Shown: positions 23,841-36,328, numbered from the stretch's first letter. The stretch: DNA of 64,000 nucleotides from Papio anubis (GCF_008728515.1 NC_044985.1:82312155-82376154), one strand, 5' to 3'. Notes: generated by a model not told the origin, from the letters alone. A program made the numbers and translations.

Positions 23841-25998
23841 GAGAGAAGCCTACAGATGAGACATTTTGAAAGACAAAGGAATTAACCTTGAAGAACACTT
23901 TTCAGTATCATATGTTCTTCAGTACATGGTTATCCCGACATTAAAATGTTAGATGCATTTGTTTCAAAAATTAGTTAATATTAGACTACCTTGAAATATT
24001 TGTTTTTTTATTTTTTGCATTTTATTAATCTTCATTTAATTAAAGCCATTTCTGAGACCAATTATTTCTCTGTTGAGGACTCCAAGCCTTTGACTTTTAT
24101 CATATCCCTTCCACCAGCATCAAAAATTATCTGTCATGTGTTTGAGTCCCTTAGTAACTCATTTATGTTATAGACAATTATTTTTAAAATGTAATTATTC
24201 TTTGAAGAACAGTGAACGTTAAGGTAGGACTTAGAAAATATAAAATCTAATCTTTTGCCTTTATGAAATATTCACTAGTCAAAATAGTCTGATTAATATT
24301 TTGAGTTATAAAAGACCGTAGTGATTAATCTAATCCCCTTATATTCTAACCTATTGGTCAGAAAACAGGTCCAGTTGATACAAGTGACAGAATGAACTAA
24401 TAAAATTGGCTACTTGTGAACAATGCTAAACCATCTTCGTCCCAAGTCCAGGAATTTGGATAGATTATCTCATGCTGCACAGTTACTAGAAGACAGAGAA
24501 AAATCCATATCCAGAGTTATAGTACAGGACATATTAATGAGACATCAAAGGATTAGTTTGGTGCCAAGATCATCAAGTTTTTCTTAGGGCTAGATGTCTC
24601 TAACATATTGCTATTTCAAATTTGCTGGAATAAAGTTTTAATTTCAGGTATACTAAATTTTATTTTTCTTCACTGAGGTTGAATTACTGGAGTCCTGACG
24701 CAGAGATTTTAATAAGCCTATACCTCTAAGCAAGTGTCAGGTTAAGCAGTGGTCTTGATTCAAGGTCTGGTTCAAGGACCTGCTCCATCTGTTGCCTAGC
24801 TCAGATGCATCTAGATAAGGAATAGATTTCATCTTCATTAAAATTTATAGGTATTTTAATCCACATATTAATTAAAATGCCTTCTACCTGAATTGAAATA
24901 TTACAGTATCAACACATTATCTAATAAAACAATTTATACACAAAGAAGATTTTATTCTCTCATTTCAGAAGATCCGCCTCTAAATTTTAATGACATGACT
25001 GGATGTTGGCCAGTATGACTCTCACGCCACAGATATCATAAATCCAGATCCCTTAAAGATGATTTCACTAGATGTTGATGGTATCTATGCTAACAAGCTC
25101 TAGCTAAAACAAAGTACCAATCCAGGATGATTCTTCTTTAAAACAAAAAACAAATGTGCATGTAATTTATAACAATACATTCATGGGTATAGATTAATAT
25201 GTATATATGATGAACAAATTAAAATTTAAATTATGACAAATTCTATTTTATTTCATCTATTAGGATAAATTCTAAATTTAACATTGATGGTAGTTTCCTA
25301 ATCAGAGGAGAAAATATGCATAGTGCAAATAATCCACATAACCTACATTTTAGACGTTTGTTTAAATATTTGTATATTATGTAACTATAACATGACATTA
25401 TACATTATATGTATTATATGTACATTACATAATTACAACATGAAAGATGTTAACTATTAGAATGAACTTCCAGAAAAATGTATGAATTATAGTGATATAT
25501 TTGAGAGTCTTTCTAAAATTATCCTCAAATTAGGCTGTCCATCTCATTTTAAAAACTGATGCTCACTTTAAGAAACTGAGGGTTAAATATCATGCATGCC
25601 TTACATTAAAAATGATGTAGTAATGCATAACCTTTGTTTACTAGACAGGTCAGTGTGAAGGCATTGAATGTTCACAAAGGCCTTTTCAAAATGGCAGTTT
25701 TCTTACCATAAAAATTAAAATTAAAATTCCTATTGGAACAAGGAGTGCACTCCCTCAGAAAGCATTCTGATGGCATTCCTTCTCTTATTGTTGTGTTAAT
25801 TTCAATTTCTCAAGATATTAATAATATTTAGTTTCTTATAGTAGTGCTTTATTTTCCTTAAACTAGCTCTATTTCAGAAATCTGGCCTCTCTGACCAGAC
25901 TTGACAGAAAATAACGTTCATCCTGTTCATTTATTATTTTTGCTTTTATATTCCTTGATTTTTTATAGTACTTGCTGCTAGTATCTTATGGATATATT
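23841..25998. other. Unique AT-rich sequence, no gene seen
   Basis: A weak old-SINE-like phrase lies at 24310-24380 ('agtgattaatctaatcccct'). The rest has no recognisable gene or repeat. Confidence 0.45.
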
Positions 25999-25999
25999 T

Positions 26000-26155
26000 A
26001 TAATATCTGTTTGTTGACTTGTCAGACTCCCCACTTGAAGGTGAGCACAGTGAAGACAGAGGCTTAGCCTGTTTTTTTTGTTGTTGTTGTTGCCAGATCC
26101 TTAGTACCCTCAGTTCCTGGCACACAGTAGGTGTTAAATTAATACTTTTAATACA
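26000..26155 (+). mobile_element. L2 LINE 3' end with TTG expansion
   Basis: Sense L2 end: 'gactccccacttgaaggtga', 'gaagacagaggcttagcc' and the closing 'cctggcacacagtaggtgtt'. A T run plus TTG repeat (about 26072-26092) interrupts the middle. Confidence 0.7.
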
Positions 26156-26439
26156 TTTCATGAGTTACTGAACTTTCAAAGAAAAAATTACTTACAGACT
26201 TAGAACATTAATCTTGCCAATTATTTTCTTTTATATCAGGAAGGAGTGATATACATGTGGAAATAAAAAAAAATGCATTTTGCAAACCCAATTCATCACA
26301 CTATTATCCCCTTGAGATTTATTTCACTGCATAGTTTCCATGGCACAAGTTGAGGAGGAGAAGGAATAGAAGTCAGTGTAACCCATAAAAAGATGAGACC
26401 AACTAACTCTGTGCATCTGAAAATCATAATAATGGCAAT

Positions 26440-26535
26440 AAATTACTCATGATAACAAACAACATTTACTTTTTGACAGATAACTTTGTGCCAAGAATTT
26501 GTCCTGCATTCCCTTTATTTATGATAAAACAAAAG
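26440..26535 (-). mobile_element. MIR SINE fragment
   Basis: 'aacaacatttactttttgac' followed by 'tttgtgccaagaatttgtcc' matches the antisense 3' end of MIR only loosely. Confidence 0.35.
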
Positions 26536-27512
26536 TGACTTAAGCTTTGTCATGAAAGAATGCTTTAAGTGATGCTTTTAAAAATATGTACACTGTTGTG
26601 GAAACAACCCCTTTCTGATTTATATTTATAGATGCTGCTATGCACATTCTAAGGTAGTTGATATAAAGAGGAATTGTGGCCAGTAATCATATGAGTAAGG
26701 ATTGATGCCTTCCTCATTAGATTAGAAGTCTTAATACCTTACCCACTCCCAATTTTTTTTTCCCAACAAGCAACAATTATTTTCATCTTCAAAGATATTC
26801 ATGCTAATCTGTCAATGGAATAAAATTCAGTTGACTTAAAATCTGTGATGTAATATACTTTAATTATATTTGCTATACTAGGAGATTGTCCTTCTGTGGG
26901 AACTTTTCAAGGGTTTTTCTTTCTATCCTGCATTATTTTTCAATATTTAAAATCCCATGATTTTAGACTAACTGTATTTTGATTTTATGTTCATTACATT
27001 TTTGTGTTTGACACAGAAAAACATTGACTATTACATGCACAAAGCCAAAAGGAGAAAAAAATGAAACAAATCTTTTATGTAATTTCAGGATGTATTGGAT
27101 TCATACAAACTCAGGCTACAATAAGCACAAATGTTTTTAAAATGGCCGTGTGTTCCATAACCTTCCCCCACTCCATAGATAGCCTCCGACCCCGCAAATG
27201 TTGATTTTACCTGTCGAAAGTTAGATGAAAACAGGGAGAAAATAGTAGAAATATTTGGTGGTTTTCAGGTCACACCTTTATAAAACCAGATACTGGCCAG
27301 AAAGTTTTGGTTTTCCAATTGAATCAATTGAGCTGATATAGGGCCCATCCCTTTGTGCTCTTATCACCCTCCAGTTCTTGTCTCTGTCATCCATGCATTC
27401 CACCCTTTGAAAACAGTCAGTCTTCCCTACCATTTTGGTGCTTTGGGAGTGAGAATCTTATCTTAATATAATGCTTTGATGAATACTTGGCACACATCTG
27501 GCAGGGGTATTT
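26536..27512. other. Unique AT-rich sequence, no gene seen
   Basis: No repeat or gene was recognised. Confidence 0.45.
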
Positions 27513-27600
27513 GTTTTTCTTTTATTAGCTGTGTTACCTTGGACAAGTTTGTAACTACTCTGGAAATAGTTTTTCTTATCTGTAAAATAAGGGAACTGAG
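27513..27600 (+). mobile_element. MIR SINE core fragment
   Basis: 'ttagctgtgttaccttggac' followed by 'cttatctgtaaaataaggga' is the conserved sense MIR core. Confidence 0.7.
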
Positions 27601-28618
27601 CTAGAAAGGTGACTTCAAACTGTTCTTCCTGGAAATGGGAAAAGAGAGGAGGGGATAGAATTAGCAGATATGATGCTGGTTTTTCCATTATCAGTAGGAT
27701 AGATCCTCTGATTTGTCTTTCATATTGAATTTTTATATAATAAAAGAATCCCAAAATTAAACAGGTTTGGAAATCTCTGGGCTAAGTGATCATTAAGGGT
27801 CTCCAGTTTTAACTTATTTGAATGATATTCTTTTAAAGCATCTTTCTGATGCTTTTAAACTTTGTGGATTATACAAGCAGAAAGTAAAGAAAATGAAACG
27901 CACTCTGGGTGGTGAGATTATGCAGGGTTTATTTCTCTCCCTCTCCGCATATTTTCTATAGTGAATAAACATTGCCATTGTTATCCAAAAGTTAATACTC
28001 TTTTTAACAAAAGGACAAAAACCAATGTGTGCAATATATACAGTTAAGAAAGACCTATGGGTTTTAAGAAAACTTTTAATTAAAATATGCTTTTAAAATA
28101 TTTGGAATATACAAAGAGAAAGAAGAAGAGAGACAGGAAGAAAGAAACAGAGACTGAGAAAAGTACATATCATGGTGGGCTGATTTTTCAAAGTATGATA
28201 TTTTCAAATTATTTTATATAGATTAGGATATAAATTGTTACTTATTTCATGTGAACAAAATCAGCCCAGCTTACATTTGTTTCAGATGCTTTCCATTCTT
28301 AGAAATTACTTTAACAGATACAATTTACATTTGTTGAGTATATATATTAAACAGTAAGATTCTTAAAACCAATTTATTTTTTAATGTTTGGTCTTCAGAA
28401 AACTGAATAAAAGAAAAATTTCCATTAGTATTAATTAGTAAATGAGAAATATCACATACAGTTTAAAAAACAACTTTGTAACAAAAAAATCAAGGAAATC
28501 TTTTCTATAGTTCAGTCTTCTACCTCTTCAAAAAACAATATGTAATATAGTCTTAAGCATGTACTCACACTCAACCTAATATTTTAAAATTATCTCTAAT
28601 AAACCATTTCTCAAATCA
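27601..28618. other. Unique AT-rich sequence with a purine-rich patch
   Basis: A GA-rich patch lies at 28111-28165. No gene or transposon was recognised. Confidence 0.45.
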
Positions 28619-28619
28619 T

Positions 28620-28905
28620 TCTGGCTTTTAAAGTCATCACTATTCAAGCTCTGATGAGCAGTAGAGCCAAAAAGCATTGTTTTAGTTTTTGCTGCTTTTA
28701 AAACCAGTTTGTTTTCCTGGAACCAGTCTGCCAAAGTCTTTTTGCAGTTCAGTAGTTAAGTGAGAAACAGATTTGCCATTAAAATGCACAGTCGTGCCAT
28801 CTGCATAAAGATGTATAGAGCAGTAATGACATATCCATGTTAAATCATTAATAAAAAGAGAAAAGAGGAACGGGTCCATGACTGACACTGTTGCTTAATA
28901 ACTGG
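28620..28905 (-). pseudogene. Fossil LINE reverse transcriptase (CR1/L2/L3-like clade)
   Basis: The minus-strand frame from 28888 to 28682 encodes part of a non-LTR retrotransposon reverse transcriptase. Visible are SVMDPFLFSLFINDL (the usual QGSxLGPLLF...INDL block, here with MD for LG) and HLYADGTTVHF, the catalytic YADD box altered to YADG at 28796-28807, then SVSHLTTELQKDF. After GFKSS the frame shifts; the neighbouring frame continues as KTKTMLFG, the next conserved block. The loss of a catalytic aspartate, the frameshift and the isolation of only about 90 residues show a dead fossil. It differs from L1, whose block reads differently (compare 62597-62992). The clade assignment is from motif style and is not certain. 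Confidence 0.75.
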
Positions 28906-29930
28906 AAGGAGAAGGAGGGGAAGAGACAGCCCTGTGAACAGTAACAGATTGATGTCTGTCGGAGCCATTTCTTATCTTTTGACAGCATTTGGGCTGGAGC
29001 CCATGCTCCCTACCTTCTGTAGTCAAAGCCCATGGTTCACTAGGCCAAAGCAGTTTTAGAAATTAATAAAAACCATTGCTTCATTCAGAATTCCCCTTCA
29101 AGAATGTATTCATTAATATTAGGTTGTCATGGAGTGACATATGAAGCCTTGGCAAGTTCTGCGCAGGCTTTTCATATGTGGAACTCACATGTTCCCCTCA
29201 TCAGCATCTTTGAACCTTCTGAATGCTCATTATTAGGATTAACCATGAATAAAAATAAGCTTTACTGCATGATTTTTTATTTCATTTTATATTGTATTGG
29301 GGAAATGGGGTTTCCAGGGATGCTAAAGCAAATCATGAATTAAATAATGGGTACATAATATAAATTTCAAATTTCAAAAATCTCTTTAAGAAGAAAAGAT
29401 AGATAAATGAATTCCACTTTCAGGCAAAGTTATACCTTTTGACTTTCTCTCTTTTGGTACCAAAGTTTGTAAATGATATTTATTTTGATATAATATGTGA
29501 AGTTCCAGAAGGAATTGATATGATCCCCCAGGCCCTTAGGCACTAACAAGTTTAAAGGAACTCTTAACCCCCACTGCCCCCAATACATGTATGTTTGTAT
29601 ATATGTATATAACTCAGGCATCAAAAATATATAAAGGAGTTCAAAACTAACTTTGGCTGTATCATAATATTGACATAAATCTATAGGAGTCCTGAACTGA
29701 TGGGAGCTAAGATTCAAATGACACTAGTCTGGGAAAATTTTTTTAAAAGACATAAATTTAGGAAAATTCTGATATCTTATGTTGGCGGTCTAAATTCACC
29801 TTTGATGATAGTTATTGGCTACTGGTCACTGTTGTGTAGTTCAATATTCAGTGGGACTTGACGCAGGATAAAATATCCTTTTTGTGTGTATTTACAAATA
29901 TTTCCTCTGGGATATCATAGACCTATGCTA
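28906..29930. other. Unique sequence, no gene seen
   Basis: No repeat or gene was recognised. Part of the first few hundred bases may be more of the decayed LINE, upstream on the minus strand, but it has no readable motif. Confidence 0.4.
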
Positions 29931-29934
29931 TGGG

Positions 29935-30060
29935 GAAGACCATGGGGTTACAGAATGGGATCTACGTGTTAGTCTCCCTTGGAGGGACTAATTGGGTGAT
30001 ATTAAGCAAGTCAGCCCTTTCTGCCTCAGATTTGCCTTCTATATTAGGAAAACCCTTTTA
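29935..30060 (+). mobile_element. MIR SINE fragment
   Basis: 'gggtgatattaagcaagtca' followed by 'ctgcctcagatttgcc' matches the sense MIR core; the flanking parts are diverged. Confidence 0.55.
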
Positions 30061-30224
30061 ACCCTTTCATTCTAAAATTCTATGATGTTAACAACCACAG
30101 TGCAGTTTTGAGGTCCCTGCCTATTGCAAACGCTTTAGGAATGCTTGTCAGTGGGCTGCATGACAAGTACAAAGCACGTGACAGGTCAGTGAAAACCCTA
30201 GGCTTTCCTTCCTCAACTGTTTAC

Positions 30225-30690
30225 TCTGAGAGCCCAATTCTGTGCCAGGAATGTGCTTGGCATGGAGCGACAGTGAAAAGCAAAACAAACCTACCTTTAC
30301 GGGGCTTTTAGTTTGGTTGGGAACATTAAATAAGGAAAGAACTAAATGTGTAATTGGCAATTATGTTAACTGATTTGGAAAAAGATACAAGAAGGAATTT
30401 AGCATGGGCTGGGGGCTCAGGGAAGCCCTGGGAGAGAACTGACTTGTGAACTGAGAAGTATAGTATAAGCAGGAGTTAATTGGGTGTTGAGTTTGGGAAT
30501 TTGGAGTAGACAGTGCCAAAAGTGTGCAAGGCAAAGGAAACAGCAAGTACAGAGGCCCTAGGCACACTGGAGAAACTGAAAGAAGGTTGGTGTCTCTCTA
30601 TCTTTGGAGTGAGGAGTAGCAGAGGTTGGAGGGCTAGGCAGGGGCCACATCATGCTTGTAGCCTTGCCTATAAATCCAGTTTTAATCAGT
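30225..30690 (-). mobile_element. Ancient LINE-type repeat (L2-like 3' region)
   Basis: Antisense order of the old module: 'attctgtgccaggaatgtgc', 'acctacctttacggggcttt', 'ggaaacagcaagtacagagg', 'aggcaggggccacatcatgc'. It is the same family as 42245-42840 and, in opposite orientation, 4080-5210. Confidence 0.6.
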
Positions 30691-31115
30691 AGCTGAGAAG
30701 TACTTCTTAGAAATATGCCTAAGGATTCATGGAACACCTTTTCACTTCTGTGATGGAAAGAAATAATGTACTGTATGTTATCTTAGACATTTTGTTGGAT
30801 TCATTTCCCTCTGAATAACCTCTCTCGTGTCTCTAATGAAGGAGTTGCTTGCTTACCAGCACAAAGAATGCTGGGAGAGTTTTTTGATCACTAAAAAATG
30901 AGGTTAGTAATAATAGTGAAACATGACAGTCCAAGGTTCAATAATGCTTACTTGAAGTTGCCACTTCCAGAAAAAATATCCAAATCAACAACATTTGCTG
31001 ATCAGAACAATGCTAAACTTTAGAATCGGCTGTTCTTTATTATTTTATTTGTCTGAAAGGGTAGACCCAAAACACGTCCCTTAAAATATCTGTAAGCTGC
31101 ACATTCTGGAAGACT
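30691..31115. other. Unique sequence, no gene seen
   Basis: No repeat or gene was recognised. Confidence 0.45.
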
Positions 31116-31116
31116 C

Positions 31117-31293
31117 TAGATCCTTGCTGCTAAAAAGGTGGTCTGCAGACCAGCAGCATCAGCATCACTGGGAGCATGCTGGAAATGCAGAACTTCGGGT
31201 TCCACCCAGACCCACTGAATCCAAATCTGCATTTTATCAATCTCTTCCAGAGGATTTTGGTGCACATTAAAATTTAGGAAGCACTGCTCTAGG
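31117..31293 (-). mobile_element. MER5A-type hAT DNA transposon, near full length
   Basis: Antisense MER5A: 'gtggtctgcagaccagcagc', 'atcagcatcactgggagc', 'acccactgaatccaaatctg' and the closing 'ttaggaagcactgctctag', which with the start forms the imperfect inverted ends. A non-autonomous element; it codes for nothing. Confidence 0.92.
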
Positions 31294-32520
31294 TCTCTCA
31301 ATAAATAAATTTACAACAATGTAGAAATTGAACATTTAGAGCAAATTTAAAATTAGCTTCCTTGTAGTTAATTATTGTTTTAATGTTAAAATGTCCTTAA
31401 CACTTTCATAAATTCAAATGTAATTATTGTTATGGAAAATGTTTCACTAGGAAACAATTACTCTAGGCATAGTGCCAAAAGTTTCAAGGTTTAAAATTTA
31501 CTCAAAACACAACAAAATATTTTGAGTGTATACATATTTCCTTGTGGGGCAGAAATAAGCATGCTAAATATCAATTATCAATTACGGAAATTTCCTGTAA
31601 GCAAACAATGTTCACAGTAGTTAAAGGCACAGCAATTCAATGGTATGTTCTTTGTACTAAAGTCATCGTTGAATAATTGTTTAGCCTTGAAGAGCCTTAC
31701 AGGCAAAATCTAAAACTATTTATGGGATTCATGTTTGAAATTTCCAAGAGTATTTGGACTTATTTGGAACTCACGTTTATATAATTAAAACACATTCTCA
31801 ACAATTTACTTAACTAAATTTGGAGCTAGGAGCTCTCAATGGATGTATGAATCATGGGAGCCTTGCCAGATGTTTTGGAGTGTGGAATTCAAAACGCATT
31901 AGCAGTATGGCACGTCATGAAGTTTGATGCAAAACATTTCTTCTCCCTTTCCAAAAGCCTTGTTTAGTTTCTATTGTAAGGCATGAACTATGGTGACAGC
32001 TCATAGCTCTAGGGAAATATCTAAAATCCATAAGTAGTATCTACCCAGACAGTGGAAATATGGGGCAATTATCTACACCATCAATGTTATATAAAAGCCT
32101 GTCCATCCAGCTATATCCAGATAACCAAATCCAAAGTGGATATTTACCTGTTAGGTGTATTTCATTTTTATTTTATTTTTATTTTTTGCCTAACAGTCTG
32201 TAGAAGATTGCCTGTCCCTTGCTCCATTCCCACCCTCCTTAACCTCAACAGATGATCTTCTTTATTTTTTTTTTACAGAGTAAATACAATCAATTAGAAC
32301 AACCTTCTGAAACATCCCATGTTTTCGGCACTACAAGGGTCAGAATCCCTCTGTGTTCTCTGGGGTGCTATTGTGCCATCTATAATCTTCCTTTTCTTAT
32401 CTCTTTTCTTTGAATCTTTCCTTTTATCTTTCTAATGTTTCCCAGTGTTTAATAGCATCAAATTTGATAGAAGTAGTGGGCTTGTATATATAAGATGAAG
32501 GCTCTCCTCTCACACACCTA
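31294..32520. other. Unique AT-rich sequence, no gene seen
   Basis: A TTTTA repeat lies at 32161-32187. No gene or transposon was recognised. Confidence 0.45.
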
Positions 32521-32562
32521 AAAACAAACAAACAAATAAACAACAACAACAACAACAAAACA
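32521..32562. repeat. AAAC/AAC microsatellite
   Basis: AAAC units followed by about six AAC units. Confidence 0.9.
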
Positions 32563-32698
32563 CCGTGTTATCTTCTCTTGGCCCTGTCTTCCCCTAAAGA
32601 GGCTGTTTGTTTTTGTCCTTTCTTCTTTTCTTTAGAAAAATTAGAATTAGAATTAGACTTCTTGAAAAAAAAATAACACTACTCAACTCCTGTTTCTT

Positions 32699-33000
32699 TT
32701 TTTTTTTTTTTTTTTAACGGAGTCCCCCCTTTTTCCCCCCGTTTGGGGTGCTTTGTCCGGCTCCCCTCCCTGCAAGCTCCGCCTCCCGGGTCTACGCCAT
32801 TCTCCTGCCTCAGCCTCCCGAGTAGTTGGGATTACAGGCGCCCGCCACCTCGCCTGGCTAGTTTTTTTTTTTTTGGTATTTTTTAGTAGAGACGGGGTTT
32901 CACCGTGTTAGCCAGGCTGGTCTCGATCTCCTGACCTCGTGATCCGCCCGTCTCGGCCTCCCAAAGTGCTGGGATTACAGGCTTGAGCCACCGCGCCCGG
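32699..33000 (-). mobile_element. Young AluY element with garbled segment
   Basis: Full-length antisense AluY flanked by a perfect 12-bp target-site duplication, CTCCTGTTTCTT (32687-32698 and 33001-33012). Most of the element is close to consensus, but 32721-32770 is not: it is a run of C and T blocks where the start of the antisense right monomer belongs, directly after the T tail. Read sense, the left monomer has CTCAAGCC where human AluY has CTCACGCC, and GCGAGGTGGCGGG where human AluY has GCGTGGTGGCGGG; the copy at 60205-60506 shares both. I take these as an Old World monkey AluY subfamily. Confidence 0.96.
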
Positions 33001-33012
33001 CTCCTGTTTCTT

Positions 33013-33545
33013 CCTTAACCATTCCTTCCAACTCAAATGCAATTTGTCACCAATTACCTCCTTATTGCAAAGTTCAAAGGTTAGTTTTTCATTCCTCATT
33101 GTATTCAACCTCTCTTCAGCACTCTGTGGTCTTTTACCTCCTTTTTTAAATTATCTACTTCCTCCTTCTGCAGATTCAAACGTACCACTCTTTTAGTTTC
33201 CATTCTAGCCACATTTCCAGAATTGGGCTCCTCCCTGTATTTACTGTCCCACTAATTAACTCAGTGTCTGATTCTTTTTCATCTCCTAATTGCTTTCCTT
33301 CGCGTTGGTTTGTACCCATATCAGACCATTTTCTCACAACCATGGAAACAAGCAGCCTTAAAAGTATGATTTTTCTCTTCTACTTAAAAATTTCCTAATG
33401 CCCCATTCATTACTTATGAACAAAGGTGCCTTCTTGATTTAAATCATGAATGATCATAAATGGTGATTTATAAATATTAAAATGCTTTTGTCAGTATGAG
33501 CCATGCCCAAGTAGTGGTGTTGGGAAGAATAAAAATCTGTTATGG
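33013..33545. other. Unique sequence, no gene seen
   Basis: No repeat or gene was recognised. Confidence 0.45.
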
Positions 33546-33549
33546 TAAT

Positions 33550-33778
33550 ACCTGGCATTCATTGAGTGTATATGTTGTAAGCATTGTGCTAATTGCTCTA
33601 AATGCATATTTTAGTTTAATTCTCACAATAATCCTATAATGTCTTCTCACTATAACCTCATCTATTAACCCACAAAACTGAGAGTAGTGACTTTTGCTGA
33701 TAGTCACACAGAGTAAGTGTCAGATCTAAGATATGAAACTAGATAAGCATTATTTCAGATCCCATTCTTTTAGCCAGA
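33550..33778 (-). mobile_element. MIR SINE
   Basis: Near full-length antisense MIR: 'cattcattgagtgtatatg', 'ttctcacaataatcctat', 'gatagtcacacagagtaagt', with 'cagatcccattctttt' at the end. Confidence 0.85.
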
Positions 33779-34588
33779 TTCCATGTGGCCTTCTGGTGTA
33801 AGAAGGTCAGCAGCAAAGTCACCACATCTAGTTAGCTGCACCACCCCCTCTGACTAAAGGAAGAGGAGCCCCCATCTGGGCCCCATACCAGTTCCTAGTC
33901 TAATCCTTCCCCACTGGTTTAGCTGTCTACGTGCAAAGGGGACATGCCACCCAGAGCATATGTTTTCTCTTCTAAGAATACCTGGAGTACCTGAAGCTGA
34001 AACTGCCTTCCTGAAAGACACTGTGCCAGCATCCAAGGCATGCACAAATCTCTTTACTGGATCTGTTCTCCTGGATGAAGACCATATTGTCAGAGTCCAA
34101 GCCTCTACGTAAGCCCAGGCATCGCCAAAGTGTAGATTGTGCGTCCTGGAAAGGGTACTTGAGGCCTCATGGGTGGGTCAGAGCTGGGACTGCAAAGGGA
34201 AATGAAGCAGAATGCAGCCAGGGGCTGGGGATGGCTTTCTCTGCTCTGCCATATTCTTACACTGGAGACCAAGGAGTCTAAAAGTTTAAAAGCTGGTCTT
34301 CCAGGAGGACAGAGAATACTTTATTATATAGTTGTTTTGCCTGATTTAAAACCTTTAAATACTTATACCAATGGTATATGGGCCTAAATTGTCTGTGTCT
34401 GGGAAGCCCTGCAATTGTTAAGAGTGGGCCTGGTTGTTGAGTGCATTTCTTTGCTTTGCTTTTCCATTTGAAGCTACAGGAGACTGAACATCACAAAAGT
34501 TTTGTTTTGTTTTTCCCATTCATGTAACAATATTATGTAGTTTAGAAGAGTACTTTTTTTACTATGCACAAGATTCACCTGTGCACAT
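33779..34588. other. Unique, less AT-rich sequence, no gene seen
   Basis: Overlapping open frames of 63-72 codons on both strands (33854-34387) have no similarity I recognise. No transposon could be named. Confidence 0.4.
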
Positions 34589-34589
34589 A

Positions 34590-34757
34590 GAATTTCCAAA
34601 TGTAATGTGCATAGGAATCACCTGGGGTTCTTGCTAAAATGCAAGTCCTGATTTGGCAGGTTGGAGGCTGGGCCTGAGAGTCTGGATTTCTATCAAGCTC
34701 CAAGTAATGCTGATCCTGTCCATCTTTGAACCACATTTTGAGTGTCAAGAACCTTCA
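34590..34757 (+). mobile_element. MER5A-type hAT transposon, copy 1 of 3
   Basis: Sense MER5A: 'taatgtgcataggaatcacc', 'gctaaaatgcaagtcctg', 'gggcctgagagtctggat', 'gaaccacattttgag'. It is followed immediately by two further MER5-like pieces in the same orientation. Confidence 0.9.
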
Positions 34758-34922
34758 GTACTTTTTAAAAATGCTGATTATTGGGCATCACCCTCAGAAA
34801 TTTTCATGAATGAGATCTAAATGGGACCCAGATGGTGAATAAAATAGGAATTGTTAAAAAGCAACCCAGGTGGTGCTGGGTAAGGTGGTCTGCAGCCCAC
34901 ATTTTGAGAACAAATGCTTTAG
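34758..34922 (+). mobile_element. MER5-type hAT transposon, copy 2 of 3 (5'-truncated)
   Basis: 'aaaaatgctgattattgggc' and 'gcatcaccctcagaaatttt' lead into 'caacccaggtggtgctggg' and 'cccacattttgagaacaaat', the 3' half of a MER5-type element. The start is missing. Confidence 0.7.
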
Positions 34923-35074
34923 AACATGCTTCTTAAACTTCAATGTGCATATGGATTACTGGAGATTGTTACAAGGCAGGTTCTGGTTTTGTTAGATGCT
35001 GCATTTCTGGTAGGCTCCCAAGTGATGCTGTGCTACAGACCTACCAACCACACCCTGAGTAGCAAGACTTTAGG
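34923..35074 (+). mobile_element. MER5A-type hAT transposon, copy 3 of 3
   Basis: 'catgcttcttaaacttcaat', 'gtgcatatggattactggag', 'tcccaagtgatgctg' and 'gagtagcaagactttagg' give nearly the whole element. Confidence 0.9.
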
Positions 35075-36328
35075 AAAACGCCTTGGGGTCTTCATTGTTT
35101 GACTATTTTGAATCTAGTTTAGATCATTGTGAAATAAGGGGTGAGAAGGTGACTTGGGTGCAGTTTCTATGGACAACATCCTCAATCCTTGGCTTCACAA
35201 ATTTTATACAAATAATCTTTAAGGCCTTTGTGTGATGCCAGATTTGCTGGTGTTCTTGTTTTAGGAATTTCTGCTCAGGTTGGGCTCTTCTTATATCACT
35301 AAAGTCAGTGACAACTGGTCTGAAACTATTTGTAGATGTTTCCAAGAAGCACATGTGGCTTATCTGGCAACTTGAAACAACACTAACTGTTTCAGATATT
35401 TAGACCAATGAGGACACTCAACTTAAAAGCTGAGGAACCAGTGTTCCTTCTTGGGAGCCCACTGAGTAATACTGAATGCCTTGAGTGCTAAATATGTGTT
35501 GTGATTATTAATCTCATAAATTGGGGGTATGTAAGTGGATAATCCAAATGTGTGGGTTTATTTGGTTAATCCATTTTACAGTATGAATCGTGATCTGTGG
35601 GTCGAAGATCTAGACTGCACCTAATTCACAGAGTTCGTTCTAGTATTTGGAATCAAATTCATGACAGGAAGCTTTCACAGGGCAACTCACAAAGGCAAAT
35701 TAAAGTAATTCAGGGGTGCTTAACAATGAAGAGCTTGACTTTCCAAAAGGCCCAGAGAATCCAAGAAAGTTCACATTTAACATGCATGGACAATGGAGGC
35801 AAAATCTTTGACTTTGAATGTAGTTTCTTTAAAGTTTGTTAGATTCAGTTAGTTATTTGAGACATCTAATAGAGAAACTGTGTAATACCTTGAATAGTGC
35901 TGCAAATTTTAATATCTCCTTACACTTGCCTGCTTTTAACCACTAGAGAACACACAAAAGGTTCATGCATCATTAAAACACACACACACACAATGAGGGA
36001 ATTGCATTAAAGAACTCTGTAACTAAGCAAATTCTTCAAGCTCCTTGGAGTATTTGAAGTTTTCTTTTCTGTAATAATCCATAAAGTAGTCAGATCTACC
36101 TCTTTATCTGAGTGTTAATTTATTGAAATAATAAACCAATAGAATATATTGATTCAAATATATTCTTTTGAGGACACGCTCTCAAAAAATTCAAAGTATC
36201 TTTTACCATTCAGTCACAAAAGACAAGATTTTCTTTAATTTCTCCCATGAACATTTTGCATATTTCTGTACACATAAACAAAAAATTGAGAGCTCTAGGA
36301 GTTATCTATCCCCCTTTCCCCATGCACC
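35075..36328. other. Unique sequence, no gene seen
   Basis: A short CA run lies near 35979-35992. No gene or transposon was recognised. Confidence 0.45.
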
